64,000 bases of DNA, from contig JAHBUK010000001.1 of NCBI GenBank assembly GCA_019638115.1, positions 248,001 to 312,000 on the forward strand. The letters are read 5' to 3'. This document shows positions 18,029 to 28,000 of the stretch, in pieces. The DNA is from Flavobacteriales bacterium. GTDB lineage: Bacteria; Bacteroidota; Bacteroidia; Flavobacteriales_F; PHOS-HE28. The position numbers and the translations under genes were made by a program. Each line of letters opens with the position of its first letter. The stretch's first letter is position 1. The notes under the pieces were generated by a model. That model ran no database searches and was not told where the DNA came from. It was given only the letters and a program-made list of their open reading frames with translations.

Positions 18029-18036
18029 TACCTTTG
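18029..18036 (+). promoter_or_regulatory. -7 box of rmuC
   Basis: TACCTTTG is a perfect TAnnTTTG element 10 bases before the rmuC ATG at 18047. It predicts a transcript with a leader of only a few bases, so rmuC is probably read from an almost leaderless message. Confidence 0.65.
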
Positions 18037-18046
18037 CACACATCCC

Positions 18047-19372
18047 ATGGAACTCACCGGCATACTTCTGGCGCTTCTTATCGGCATGGTGGCGGGGGCC
18101 GCTGCTGCCATGTGGTGGAACCGGGACCGCGACCGCCGAGGCAAGGATGAGCTACGCCGCACCTTTGAACTGGAGCGTGCCGATCTGGAGCAACGCAGTA
18201 ACGCCTACCGCGCCAATGCTGAAGAGCGCACCAATGAAGTTCTGAAGTTGGGTCAAGCCCTGGCCACCGAACAGGAACGCGGCCGGGGGCTTACCCAGCG
18301 GCTTCAAGAACAGAAGACCGAGCTGGAACAGCTGCAGGCCCGGATGACGGTGGAGTTCGAGAACATAGCCAACCGCCTGCTCAGCCAGCGCGGGAAGGAA
18401 CTGAACGAGCAACAACAAGTGAAGCTCGACCTCATTCTGAAACCCCTGCAGGAACGCATCAAGGATTTCGAGGAGCAAGTACGCAAGACCTATGAGACCG
18501 AAGGCCGCGAACGCCACCTGCTGAAAAGCGAAATAGCCAAGCTGGTGGAACAGAACCAACGCTTGAGCGCGGATGCCGACAACCTGACCCGGGCGCTGAA
18601 AGGTGACAGTCAGGCCCAGGGAGCCTGGGGCGAGATGATCCTCGACAAACTACTGGAAAGCTCCGGCCTGGTGAAAGGCCAGGAGTACAGCATGCAGGAG
18701 AGCACCACGCTGGACGATGGCAAGCGACTGCGACCGGATGCGGTGGTGTTCCTGCCGGATGAAAAACACCTGATCATAGATAGCAAGGTCTCTTTGGTGC
18801 ACTTCGAGCGCTTCACCGCAAGTACTGATGAAGCAGAGCGCCAACGCTTGCTGAAGCAACATGTGGAAAGCCTGCGCGCACATGCCAAAGGCTTGGGAGA
18901 TAAAGACTACGCAAAGCTCTATGGCGCTCAAAGCGTGGACTTCGTGCTCATGTTCATTCCCTTGGAGCCGGCATTCCTTCTGGCCTTGCGCGAGCGACCC
19001 GAGATCTTCCAGGAAGCCTATGACCGGCAAGTGGTGATGGTGACCCACACCACACTGATGGCCACGCTGCGCACGGTGCATGGTATCTGGAAGAACGAGC
19101 GCATCAGCAGGAACCACTTGGAGATAGCCGATCGTGCGGGAGCCCTCTATGACAAGTTCGTGGGGTTCACCGAGGACCTTGTGAAGGTGGGCAACCAGAT
19201 GAACCAAGCGAAGGGCACCTACGATGAGGCCATGAAGAAGTTGAGCACCGGCACCGGCAACCTGGTGCGCCAAGTGGAACTCCTGAAGCAACTGGGGGCC
19301 AAGACCAACAAGTCCGTGAACACCAACTTGCTTGGCAGGGCGTTGGAAGAGAACGGAAGCGCATCCGCATGA
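18047..19372 (+). CDS. rmuC: DNA recombination protein RmuC homologue
   Basis: RmuC proteins limit inversions at short inverted repeats and carry a degenerate nuclease-like domain. The 441-residue protein has one N-terminal membrane helix (about residues 4-24), a coiled coil rich in Glu/Arg/Gln to about 190, and the RmuC core with GSQAQGAWGE, LRPDAVVFLPDEKHLIIDSKVSL and the late MVTHTTLMATLRTV segment. The start at 18047 puts the helix at the N-terminus and fits the promoter box; an ATG at 18011 overlaps the upstream stop and would add twelve residues. Its role is intriguing here because the window holds many inverted-repeat tracts, but this link is only suggestive. Confidence 0.93.
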   Translation: MELTGILLALLIGMVAGAAAAMWWNRDRDRRGKDELRRTFELERADLEQRSNAYRANAEERTNEVLKLGQALATEQERGRGLTQRLQEQKTELEQLQARMTVEFENIANRLLSQRGKELNEQQQVKLDLILKPLQERIKDFEEQVRKTYETEGRERHLLKSEIAKLVEQNQRLSADADNLTRALKGDSQAQGAWGEMILDKLLESSGLVKGQEYSMQESTTLDDGKRLRPDAVVFLPDEKHLIIDSKVSLVHFERFTASTDEAERQRLLKQHVESLRAHAKGLGDKDYAKLYGAQSVDFVLMFIPLEPAFLLALRERPEIFQEAYDRQVVMVTHTTLMATLRTVHGIWKNERISRNHLEIADRAGALYDKFVGFTEDLVKVGNQMNQAKGTYDEAMKKLSTGTGNLVRQVELLKQLGAKTNKSVNTNLLGRALEENGSASA

Positions 19373-20655
19373 ACAAGCTCGCAACCCTCCTGATCGGTCT
19401 TTGGGCCGCCATGTTACTGGCGGCCTGTGGCAGCAGTGCAGGTACTACCAAGCGGGACAACATTGCTTACCTCTACGGCAAAGGTGGCACTGGCATGAGC
19501 CTGCAAGCCCGGGTGTACCACCCTACCGCGGACCGATCCACCTTGTACTACAAGATCCCCACTCGTGATCTGCTCTATAAGAGCGCAGGAGGAGGCGCGC
19601 CATACCATGCTGTGATCCGCATTTCGTACGAGACCTATGCCGACTGGTCCAGCAGAACACCGCTGGACAGTGCAAGCACCGTGGTGCAGGACAGCAGTAT
19701 GGACCTGAGCGAGGACAAGGAACTGATCGGAAGCTTGGAACTGAAGCCCAGCACTCGACAGAGCTACGTGCTTAAGGTGACCGCCAAAGACCTGAACCGG
19801 GACCTTCAAAGCACCTTGGCAATCGGAGTGCGTCGTGATGGCTCCAGTCCGCGCCAGTTCTTCCTGCCCCTGGACCCGCGCAATTCCCTCCCCTTGTTCG
19901 ACGACCATTTGCTGGCCGGAACCACGCTGAAGTTGCGGAGCGAGGTCTTTGTAGGGCGTACCCTCCAAGGTGCGCACCATGCCGTGGACGCAGGGCTTCC
20001 CTCGCCTGTGTTCACCACGGGCACGGCACCCAAAAAGGCATTCGAAGCCCCGGACAGCACATTCACGGTTGAACTTGGTTCCGACGAAGACAGCTTCCTG
20101 ATCACGCTCGATCGCCCGGGCATCTATCACCTGCGCCCGGACACTGCCAACGAGCACGGTTTCACACTCTTCGTAATGGGATATGCATATCCCTATGTGG
20201 CAAGCGAAACCGACTTACTGAAGCCCTTGCGCTACATCACATCCATGCAGGAGTACGACCGCATATCTGCAGCACCCAGCATACGTGGTGCAGTGGAGCG
20301 GTTCTGGCTGGATGCGGCCGGGGACAGAGAGCGTGCCCGCGAGGCGATCCGCATCTATTATGGCCGGGTGGAGAATGCCAACCGCCACTTTACCACCCAG
20401 GTGGAAGGTTGGAGAACCGACCGTGGGCTTGTCCACATCATCTTCGGAACACCCACGTCCATCTATCGCTCGGAGAACAGCGAGACTTGGATCTTCGGGG
20501 AGGAGAACAACCTGATGAGCTTGAACTTCACCTTCACCAAGCGCTCCGGGCCATTCTCGGACAACGACCTGGTATTGCAGCGCGACCCCATGCTCAAAGG
20601 CGCTTGGTACCGCAATGTGGAAAGCTGGCGCAATGGACGGGTGTACCAGAATTGA
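19369..20655 (+). CDS. GWxTD-domain lipoprotein
   Basis: This 428-residue protein has a lipoprotein signal with lipobox LLAAC (Cys near residue 20), so it is probably membrane anchored. Its C-terminal part contains GWRTDRGLVHIIFGTP, the defining motif of the GWxTD domain found in Bacteroidota and relatives, plus ETWIFGEE and RDPMLKGAWYRN. The N-terminal part looks beta-rich and may be a separate immunoglobulin-like segment. The function of GWxTD proteins is unknown to me. Its start overlaps the rmuC stop by four bases, and rlmB follows 72 bases later, so the three are likely transcribed together. Confidence 0.88.
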   Translation: MNKLATLLIGLWAAMLLAACGSSAGTTKRDNIAYLYGKGGTGMSLQARVYHPTADRSTLYYKIPTRDLLYKSAGGGAPYHAVIRISYETYADWSSRTPLDSASTVVQDSSMDLSEDKELIGSLELKPSTRQSYVLKVTAKDLNRDLQSTLAIGVRRDGSSPRQFFLPLDPRNSLPLFDDHLLAGTTLKLRSEVFVGRTLQGAHHAVDAGLPSPVFTTGTAPKKAFEAPDSTFTVELGSDEDSFLITLDRPGIYHLRPDTANEHGFTLFVMGYAYPYVASETDLLKPLRYITSMQEYDRISAAPSIRGAVERFWLDAAGDRERAREAIRIYYGRVENANRHFTTQVEGWRTDRGLVHIIFGTPTSIYRSENSETWIFGEENNLMSLNFTFTKRSGPFSDNDLVLQRDPMLKGAWYRNVESWRNGRVYQN

Positions 20656-20727
20656 TCGGGTACCGACCGCCACTCGAAAACGACCAGCCCCACAACGAAA
20701 CGACCACCACCTTACAACGGAACAGGA

Positions 20728-21471
20728 ATGGCAGCGAATGACATGGTATGCGGCGTTTGGCCGGTGATCGAAGCATTGAAAGCAGGCAAGAACGTGGAGA
20801 AGCTGCTCGTACGGCGAGAGGCAGGCGGCGAAGGCATACGGGAGATCCGAAAGCTGGCCCAGGAACGCGACATTCCCTGGCAACCCGTGCCCGTGGAGAA
20901 ACTGGACCGCCTTACCCGCGCCGAACACCAAGGTGTGATCGCCTTTCTGAGCCAGGTTGAGGAACAAGACCTGGACGAGGTGATCGCCATGGCCTTTGAG
21001 CGTGGTGAGCAACCCCTTATCCTCGCTCTGGACAGCGTTACCGATGTGCGCAACATGGGCGCCATTGCCCGCAGCGTTGAATGTTTCGGTGGCCATGCCC
21101 TGCTGGTGCCGAAAGTGGGCACGGCGCGCTTGGGACCGGATGCCGTAAAGAGCTCTGCAGGGGCGTTGCTACGCAAGCCCGTTTGCCGCGTGAACCGCTT
21201 GAAGGACGCCCTCCTCCGCGCCCGGGAACACGGTCTTCGCATAGTGGCCCTTACCGAGAAAGGCACATCGCTATTGAGCGATGTGCCTTTGGATGGCCCC
21301 TTGGTGGTGGTGATGGGTTCCGAGGATGAAGGGATATCCGATTCTGTGCTACGTATTGCGGACGACCTGGTTCGGATACCCATGGCCGGGAGCATTGGTT
21401 CCCTGAACGTCAGCGTGGCTACAGGCATAGCATTGCATGCCGTGCTGAACGCTCGCTTGGCCAAAGGCTGA
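20728..21471 (+). CDS. rlmB: 23S rRNA (guanosine-2'-O-)-methyltransferase RlmB / SpoU-family TrmH
   Basis: RlmB methylates the 2'-O of G2251 in the 23S rRNA P-loop using SAM. The 247-residue protein has the N-terminal substrate-binding domain (VCGVWPVIEALKAGKNVEKL) and the SpoU fold with motif 1 NMGAIARS, motif 2 MGSEDEGIS and motif 3 IPMAGSIGSLNVSVATGIALH, which forms the trefoil-knot SAM site. The length and N-terminal domain favour RlmB over TrmH. It is the last gene before the adhesin operon; a short hairpin follows. Confidence 0.92.
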   Translation: MAANDMVCGVWPVIEALKAGKNVEKLLVRREAGGEGIREIRKLAQERDIPWQPVPVEKLDRLTRAEHQGVIAFLSQVEEQDLDEVIAMAFERGEQPLILALDSVTDVRNMGAIARSVECFGGHALLVPKVGTARLGPDAVKSSAGALLRKPVCRVNRLKDALLRAREHGLRIVALTEKGTSLLSDVPLDGPLVVVMGSEDEGISDSVLRIADDLVRIPMAGSIGSLNVSVATGIALHAVLNARLAKG

Positions 21472-21491
21472 CATCCTCTTCCGAAGGTATC

Positions 21492-21515
21492 TCCCGGCCG
21501 TTCGTCGAGCCGGGA
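21492..21515. terminator. Possible hairpin after rlmB
   Basis: A 7-bp stem (tcccggc with gccggga) with a 10-base loop follows the rlmB stop by about 20 bases. There is no T-run, so this is only a weak terminator candidate. Confidence 0.3.
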
Positions 21516-21640
21516 TGGTCGTTCGTCCTCTTTCCAGGCAGAACCTTTCCGGCCAAGCACCGGTATAAGCGGCCCAAGCCATTTGGGCAGGGACTACTCC
21601 GGACCACTCATCCGGCCCTGACCGCTGAACGGAAAGGACC

Positions 21641-22006
21641 ATGAAACATCTGCTTACCGTAGGGGTGATCATCGCAAGCCTGCTGGCGTTGCTCCCCATC
21701 GATTCCACTGCCCAGCGACCAACCGACGCCCAAGGCGCCTATGTGGTACGCGTTGCCGGACTTACCTCCGCTTCACGCGATGCGATCGCACGTGAACTGC
21801 AGCACAACAACGAAGTCCGACTCTCCTACGCCTGTGTTCCAGCGGGCATACTGGTGTTCGAACCCGTGCGCAGCGGCGACCGCGAGCAGACCAAGTTGCG
21901 TACGGCCTCGGCCTTGGCATTGGTGATACGCCAACAAGACCTTGAGGAAACCAGCATGGACCGGACCCGCGCGGAGGAACTCTGCAGCCAGGCCCGTAAC
22001 CGATGA
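21641..22006 (+). CDS. 121-residue exported protein of unknown function, first gene of adhesin operon
   Basis: The protein has a clear signal peptide (MKHLLTVGVIIASLLALL, cleavage near DSTAQ). I do not recognise a family. The mature part of about 95 residues has a strand-helix-strand-helix order: YVVRVAG, then TSASRDAIARELQ, then VRLSYACVPAGILVFEP, then a long helix with the second Cys near the end (EELCSQ). This could be a small ferredoxin-like fold; that is inference. Its stop overlaps the start of the 2414-residue adhesin by four bases (ATGA), so translation should be coupled. An exported partner, chaperone or assembly factor for the adhesin is a reasonable idea, without direct evidence. 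Confidence 0.75.
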   Translation: MKHLLTVGVIIASLLALLPIDSTAQRPTDAQGAYVVRVAGLTSASRDAIARELQHNNEVRLSYACVPAGILVFEPVRSGDREQTKLRTASALALVIRQQDLEETSMDRTRAEELCSQARNR

Positions 22007-25000
22007 TCCGATCCGCCATGAGAGACCAACTGCTTCAGCGCCTGTGGGCAAACACCACCCGAAAGGCAGCCATTGGCCTAACGTTGCTGATGGGCGCCCC
22101 GGTTACGGCGCAATTGACCGTTAGCCCACAGACCGACCTGCAAGAGCTCGCACGCACCATCTCAGGCCCAGGGGTACAGATCGCCAATCCGGTGATCGAT
22201 TGCCATGGATCAGGTTATGGTGAATTCACATACGCCGGCCAAGTGCTCGGACTTAGTTCCGGGGTGCTGCTCACCTCTGGGAACATTGCCAACGCCGTAG
22301 GTCCCAACACCGTTGAGAACAGGACCTTCCAAGCGCAAACACCCGGCAATGCACTACTGAACACCGTAACGGGCCGAACCACCTACGACGCCTGCCGATT
22401 CGAGTTCGATGTGATCCCCGGTGGCGATACGTTGCGATTCAACTTCGCATTCGCCAGCGAGGAATACAATGAATGGGTGGGATCCCAGTACAACGACGTG
22501 TTCGGGTTTTTCATCAGTGGCCCTGGCATCGACGGAGATCCGGGCATCGCACCGCACATGAACATCGCGCTTGTCCCCAACACGGAACAAGCCGTTACCA
22601 TCAACAACGTGAACAATGGCTCCAACCAGGAGTATTACCACGATAACGTTGGCGGCCAGCACATCCAATACGATGGCATTACCCGTGGGCTGCAGGCCGT
22701 GGCCGTAGTACAGCCTTGCCAGACGTATCGCTTGCAGCTGATCGTGGCGGACGCCTCCGATCGCAAATTCGACAGTGGGGTGTTCGTGGAGCGCATCCAG
22801 TCCAACTCGGTGACCATGGAAGCATTCACGGTAAGTGGCTTCCCAAACATCATTGAGGGTTGCAACCCCGGAGTGGTCCGCTTCACCCGTCAGAACGTCA
22901 CTCCCGACCCACTGGTGGTCCCCTTCTTCCTCGGAGGCGATGCCGTTAATGGACTTGATTACCCATTGATCGGAGACCCTTCACCCCAGGTTGCGAAATT
23001 GGCCACCATCCCGGCGGGCATGGCCAGCGTGGATGTGGCCATCGATGCTTTTGCGGATGGTATCGCAGAAGGGATCGAGAACATTCGGGTGTACCTCGGA
23101 AGTACGACCTGCCCAGGCTTCTACTTGGACAGCTTGGACATCCTGGTCCAAGATTCACTCTTTGGCACGGTGAACGCCCCCTTGAGCATATGTCCCGGCG
23201 GCTCGGCGCAATTGCTCGCATCCGGTGGCCTTACCTATTCCTGGTCGCCTGCCACGGGGCTGAACAATGCGACCATTGCCGATCCCATAGCAAGCCCTGC
23301 ATCGAACACGAGCTACACGGTTACGATCAGTGCAGGAGATTGCACCAGTGCGCTAAACACATCGATCACGATCAACAACGTGACTCTTTCCGCGGTCACC
23401 ACCCGGCCGCTATGTAACGGACAAGGTAACGGCGCCATCAACCTCAGTGTGAGCGGTGGCACTGCCCCTTATGAATACGCCTGGACCGGCCCGAACGGGT
23501 TCCAAGCAAACACGGAAGACCTGACCAACATCGCAGCTGGCACCTACACGGTAACCGTTGCGGATGCGACCGGTTGTGTTCGCACCCAGAGCTTCAATGT
23601 GGGAGCACCGGCAGCTCTGGCGATCACGCTCACACCGAGCATTCTTCCCTTCGGGCAGAATATTGCCTGCCATGGCAGCAGCACGGGTAGCCTTGACCTG
23701 AGCATTTCTGGTGGCACAGCGCCTTATTCCATTTCCTGGACAGGCCCGAACGGATTCAGCAGCAACACCGAAGACCTCAGTTCATTGCCAGCCGGAACGT
23801 ACAGTGTGCTCGTTACCGACATGAACGGTTGTACCGCTTCCGGTGAGCGCACCCTGAGCGAACCTCCGGCCATGCAGGTCAGCTTCAGTGGAATTTCCAT
23901 GGTTGGTTGCCATGGCACCAGCACTGGTAGCGCCAGCGCAGGAATCGCCGGTGGTATTCCTCCTTACAGCTATTCCTGGAACAGCTCGCCGGTGCAGACC
24001 AGCGCCACCGCCACCGACCTTGCCGCCGGGATCTACACCGTGACCGTAACGGACGGATATGGCTGCACTAGCACTGGACAGTTGGCGATCACAGAGCCGC
24101 AAGCTCCGCTGCAAGCCTCCATTACCGACCTGGTGAACGTTAGTCACTGCCAGGGAGCGCCAAGCCCCAGCGGCAGTGCGCTCGCATTGGCCAATGGTGG
24201 CACTGCTCCCTACTCCTATGTCTGGAACACCACACCTGCACAGCAAAGCGCGCAAGTGCTCTTCTCCGCGGGTGGCACATACCAAGTGGTGATCACCGAT
24301 GACAACGGGTGCAGCGCCCAAGCTTCCGTTAACGTCACGGCCACCAGCCAGGCCATTGCGAGCATAAGCTCCGTTTCGAACTCGAGCTGCTTTGGCGTGT
24401 CAGACGGTTCGCTTACCGTGGAAGTGACCGGCGGTGGGGCGGTGAACAGCATCACTTGGAACACCACTCCGCCACAGATCGGCGCGACCGCAACCGACCT
24501 CTCGCCAGGCAACTACTCCGCCACCATAGTACATGCCGACGGATGTACAACGCTGGTGGATGGCACCATTGGTGGCCCTGCAGCAGCCATGCAGGTCAGC
24601 ATTCAGGATGTCGCGGATGTGAACTGTTTCGGTAGTGCGACCGGTAGTGCGTCCGTCATTGCTACCGGCGGAACAGCTCCTTATACCTACGCATGGAGCA
24701 CCGGCCCGGCACAGCTTGACGCAACGGCCACTGGACTCGAAAGCGGTAGCTACACCGTTACCGTAACGGACGCGGCCGGTTGCAATGCAGCGGCAAGTAC
24801 CACGATCGGCGGTCCGGCACAAGCACTATCCGTCGGGATCACAGGCTTCACCAATGTGCTCTGCTTCGAGACGGCACAGGGCACTGCTTCCGCACAGGCT
24901 CAAGGTGGCACCGCCCCTTACACCTACACTTGGAACACCACGCCCGCACAGTTCGGCCCCAATGCCAGTGAGCTGGCCGAAGGCACTTGGGTCGTTGATG

Positions 25001-28000
25001 TCGTTGATGCGAACGGATGCACAGCAGCCACGAGTGTTGCCATTGGTGGCCCACAATTCGGTATCGATGCCTACTTCGAGGAAGTGACGCACATTACCTG
25101 CCACGGCGCCAACGATGGTTCAGCCACGGTATCCGCATCCGGCGGCAGCAACTCCTTCACCATCACCTGGAACACCGCCCCCCCCATCATCGGCCACACG
25201 GCCACCGGCTTGTCCGCTGGCATGTACGAAGTGGAAATCGTGGACAACAACGGCTGCGATACGCCCAAGTACATCCATGTGGAGATCTTGGAATCGGCGG
25301 AACCACTCACCATAAACCTGGCGATCACACCTGCAACGTGCACCGCAGCAGCGGATGGCAGTATTGACCTTACCATATCCGGAGGCACACCTGTTCACAC
25401 CATTGTCTGGAGCGACCAGTATGGCAACAGCACAGGCACCGAGGACCTTTCCGACCTGGATGTGGACACCTACTTCCTGTCAGTGACCGATGCATACGGC
25501 TGCCGCATTGACACTTCCGCGACCATCATTGCGCTTGATGTTCTGGGCGTCTCTGCGAATGTGGTCCAAATCCCATGCACCGGGCTCAGCAATGGTGCGT
25601 TGGAAGCGGTCGCTACCGACGGCTTGGCCCCATTCCAATACAATTGGACCGGACCCGACAGCTACGTTGCCACCGGAGCCTCCATCTCTGACCTGGATGA
25701 AGGGACCTATAACGTGACCCTGACCGATGGTTCAGGATGTTCCGTAAGCACAAGCGTCACCCTGACCGCATCAAACCCACCCACGCTCCTGCTCCAGGCC
25801 ACCACGTACATCGGTGGCGCCAACACCAGCTGTGCTGGCACTGACGATGCATCGGTCGACCTGACCATCGTGGGCGGCACAGCTCCCTTCACCATCCTCT
25901 GGACCGACGGCCTGGGCTTCACTTCCACCGACGTGGATATTTCCGACATCGGTGCAGGTGCCTACCAAGTACACGTGACGGATGCCAATGGATGCACAGC
26001 ATCAGAACTCATCCTGTTGAACGCACCGGCAGCGCTGGGAGTGCTGGGCACGGTGTCCGACAGCAATGGGTATGCGGTGAGCTGCGCAGGTGGTTCCGAT
26101 GGCAATATCGAGCTGAACATATTCGGCGGTACTGCTCCATACACAACATCCTGGAGCAACGGAGCCTCCACCACCAGCAACACCGGTCTTGGTGCCGGCA
26201 CCTACAGCGTGGAGATCACGGATGCGAATGGATGCACAGCAACCACATCATTCCAACTGGAGGATCCAGCTCCCTTGGAGGCCAGTGTCGAGATCACCAT
26301 TCTTCCGGGAGGTGCCGCACTGAGCTGCGCAGGTGGCAACGACGGCAGCTTCTCCACATCGATCGAGGGCGGAACAGCTCCATATCTCATCGCATGGAAC
26401 GGCCCTGGTGGCTTCAGCAGTAGTGCTGACGTGCTTACCGACCTGGTGGCCGGCACTTACAACTTGATCGTTACCGACCTGAACGGTTGTTCCACGAGCA
26501 CCTCCGCTGTTCTGAGCGAGCCTGCCCCCGTTACCATCCAATTGAACACCACCACGTACAACGGTGGCTTCCACATCGCCTGCAACGGTGAGGCAAGCGG
26601 TAGCATCAGCGCATCCGTTGCGGGTGGCACCGGTGCACTAACGCTGACATGGACCGGGCCCGACGGATTCGTTGCGAGCGGGAACACCATCTCCGACTTG
26701 GTCGCAGGCACCTATGTGGTCATGGCCACGGATGCGAACGGTTGCCATGCTTCGAACAGCATTACACTCACCGAAGCACCACTGCTGGAAGTCGATCTCG
26801 TAGTGGCACAGTACGGCGCATTCGAAGTGAGCTGCCTGGGTAATGATGGCAGTATCATGGCGAACATCAACGGAGGAACACCGCAGTTTGAAGTAAGCTG
26901 GACCGGGCCCAATGGTGCTGCTTCCACGGACCTGCTGTTCAGTGGTCTTGCGCAGGGTTCCTACCACTTGGTGATCACGGATGCGAATGGTTGCATCTTT
27001 CAGGACGACCTGCTCCTGCAAGCCCCACCAGCACTCACCGCAAGCTTCACAAGCACGGCAGCACCTTGTGCTGGAGGAACCGGGGACCTGGCCGTGCTGG
27101 CACAGGGCGGCAATGGCAACTTCAGCTACAGCTGGAGCGGACCTGGCGGCTTCACCTCCCAGGACCAATCGCTCAACGATGTACAAGCAGGTAACTATGC
27201 CTTGCTGCTCACGGACGGCCTTGGATGCACCGCCACGTTCCAGACGACCGTGGGACAGGCTACAGCACTTGGCAGCGGCACCTACGTGTCGCAGTATGGC
27301 AACTACAACATCGCATGCGCAGGCGACAGTACCGGCGTTATTGAACTGACCCCACAAGGTGGCAATGCACCTTACACGGTCAATGTCTCCGGCCCACATG
27401 GCTATCAGCTTGCCGGGACTTCACACAATGGGCTCCACGCAGGTTCCTATTCCGTGACCATTACGGACACGAACGGGTGCAGCATGGACACTACCATCAC
27501 CTTGACCGCACCCGAGATCGGTGTTACGGCCGTACTGGACATCTCCATCTACCCGAGCGGTACCAACATCAGCTGCCACGGGGCCAGCGATGGATGGATC
27601 AACGCGACGGTCATCGGTGGCGAAGGCCCCTTCAGCTTCTTCTGGCGCGGTCCCGATAGCTTGGAATTCACCACTCCCTTCATCGACGGACTTCCTGCTG
27701 GGGACTATGCTTATGAACTGGTGGTAACCGACGCCAACGAATGTTCCTTCTTCACGGAAGTGACATTGATCGAACCGGACGAAGCGCTGAGCGCCAACTA
27801 CACCACCAGTGCATTCGGTGATCACGAGTTGAGCTGCAGCACGAGTAACGATGGCAGCGTTGCCGTGAACGTACAAGGCGGAAACGGTGCAACGACCATT
27901 AGTTGGAGCGGGCCGGACGGCTTTTCCGACAGCACCTTCGACCCGAGTGGTCTTGCTCCAGGGAACTACGAAGCTGTAATGGTGGACATGAACGGTTGCA

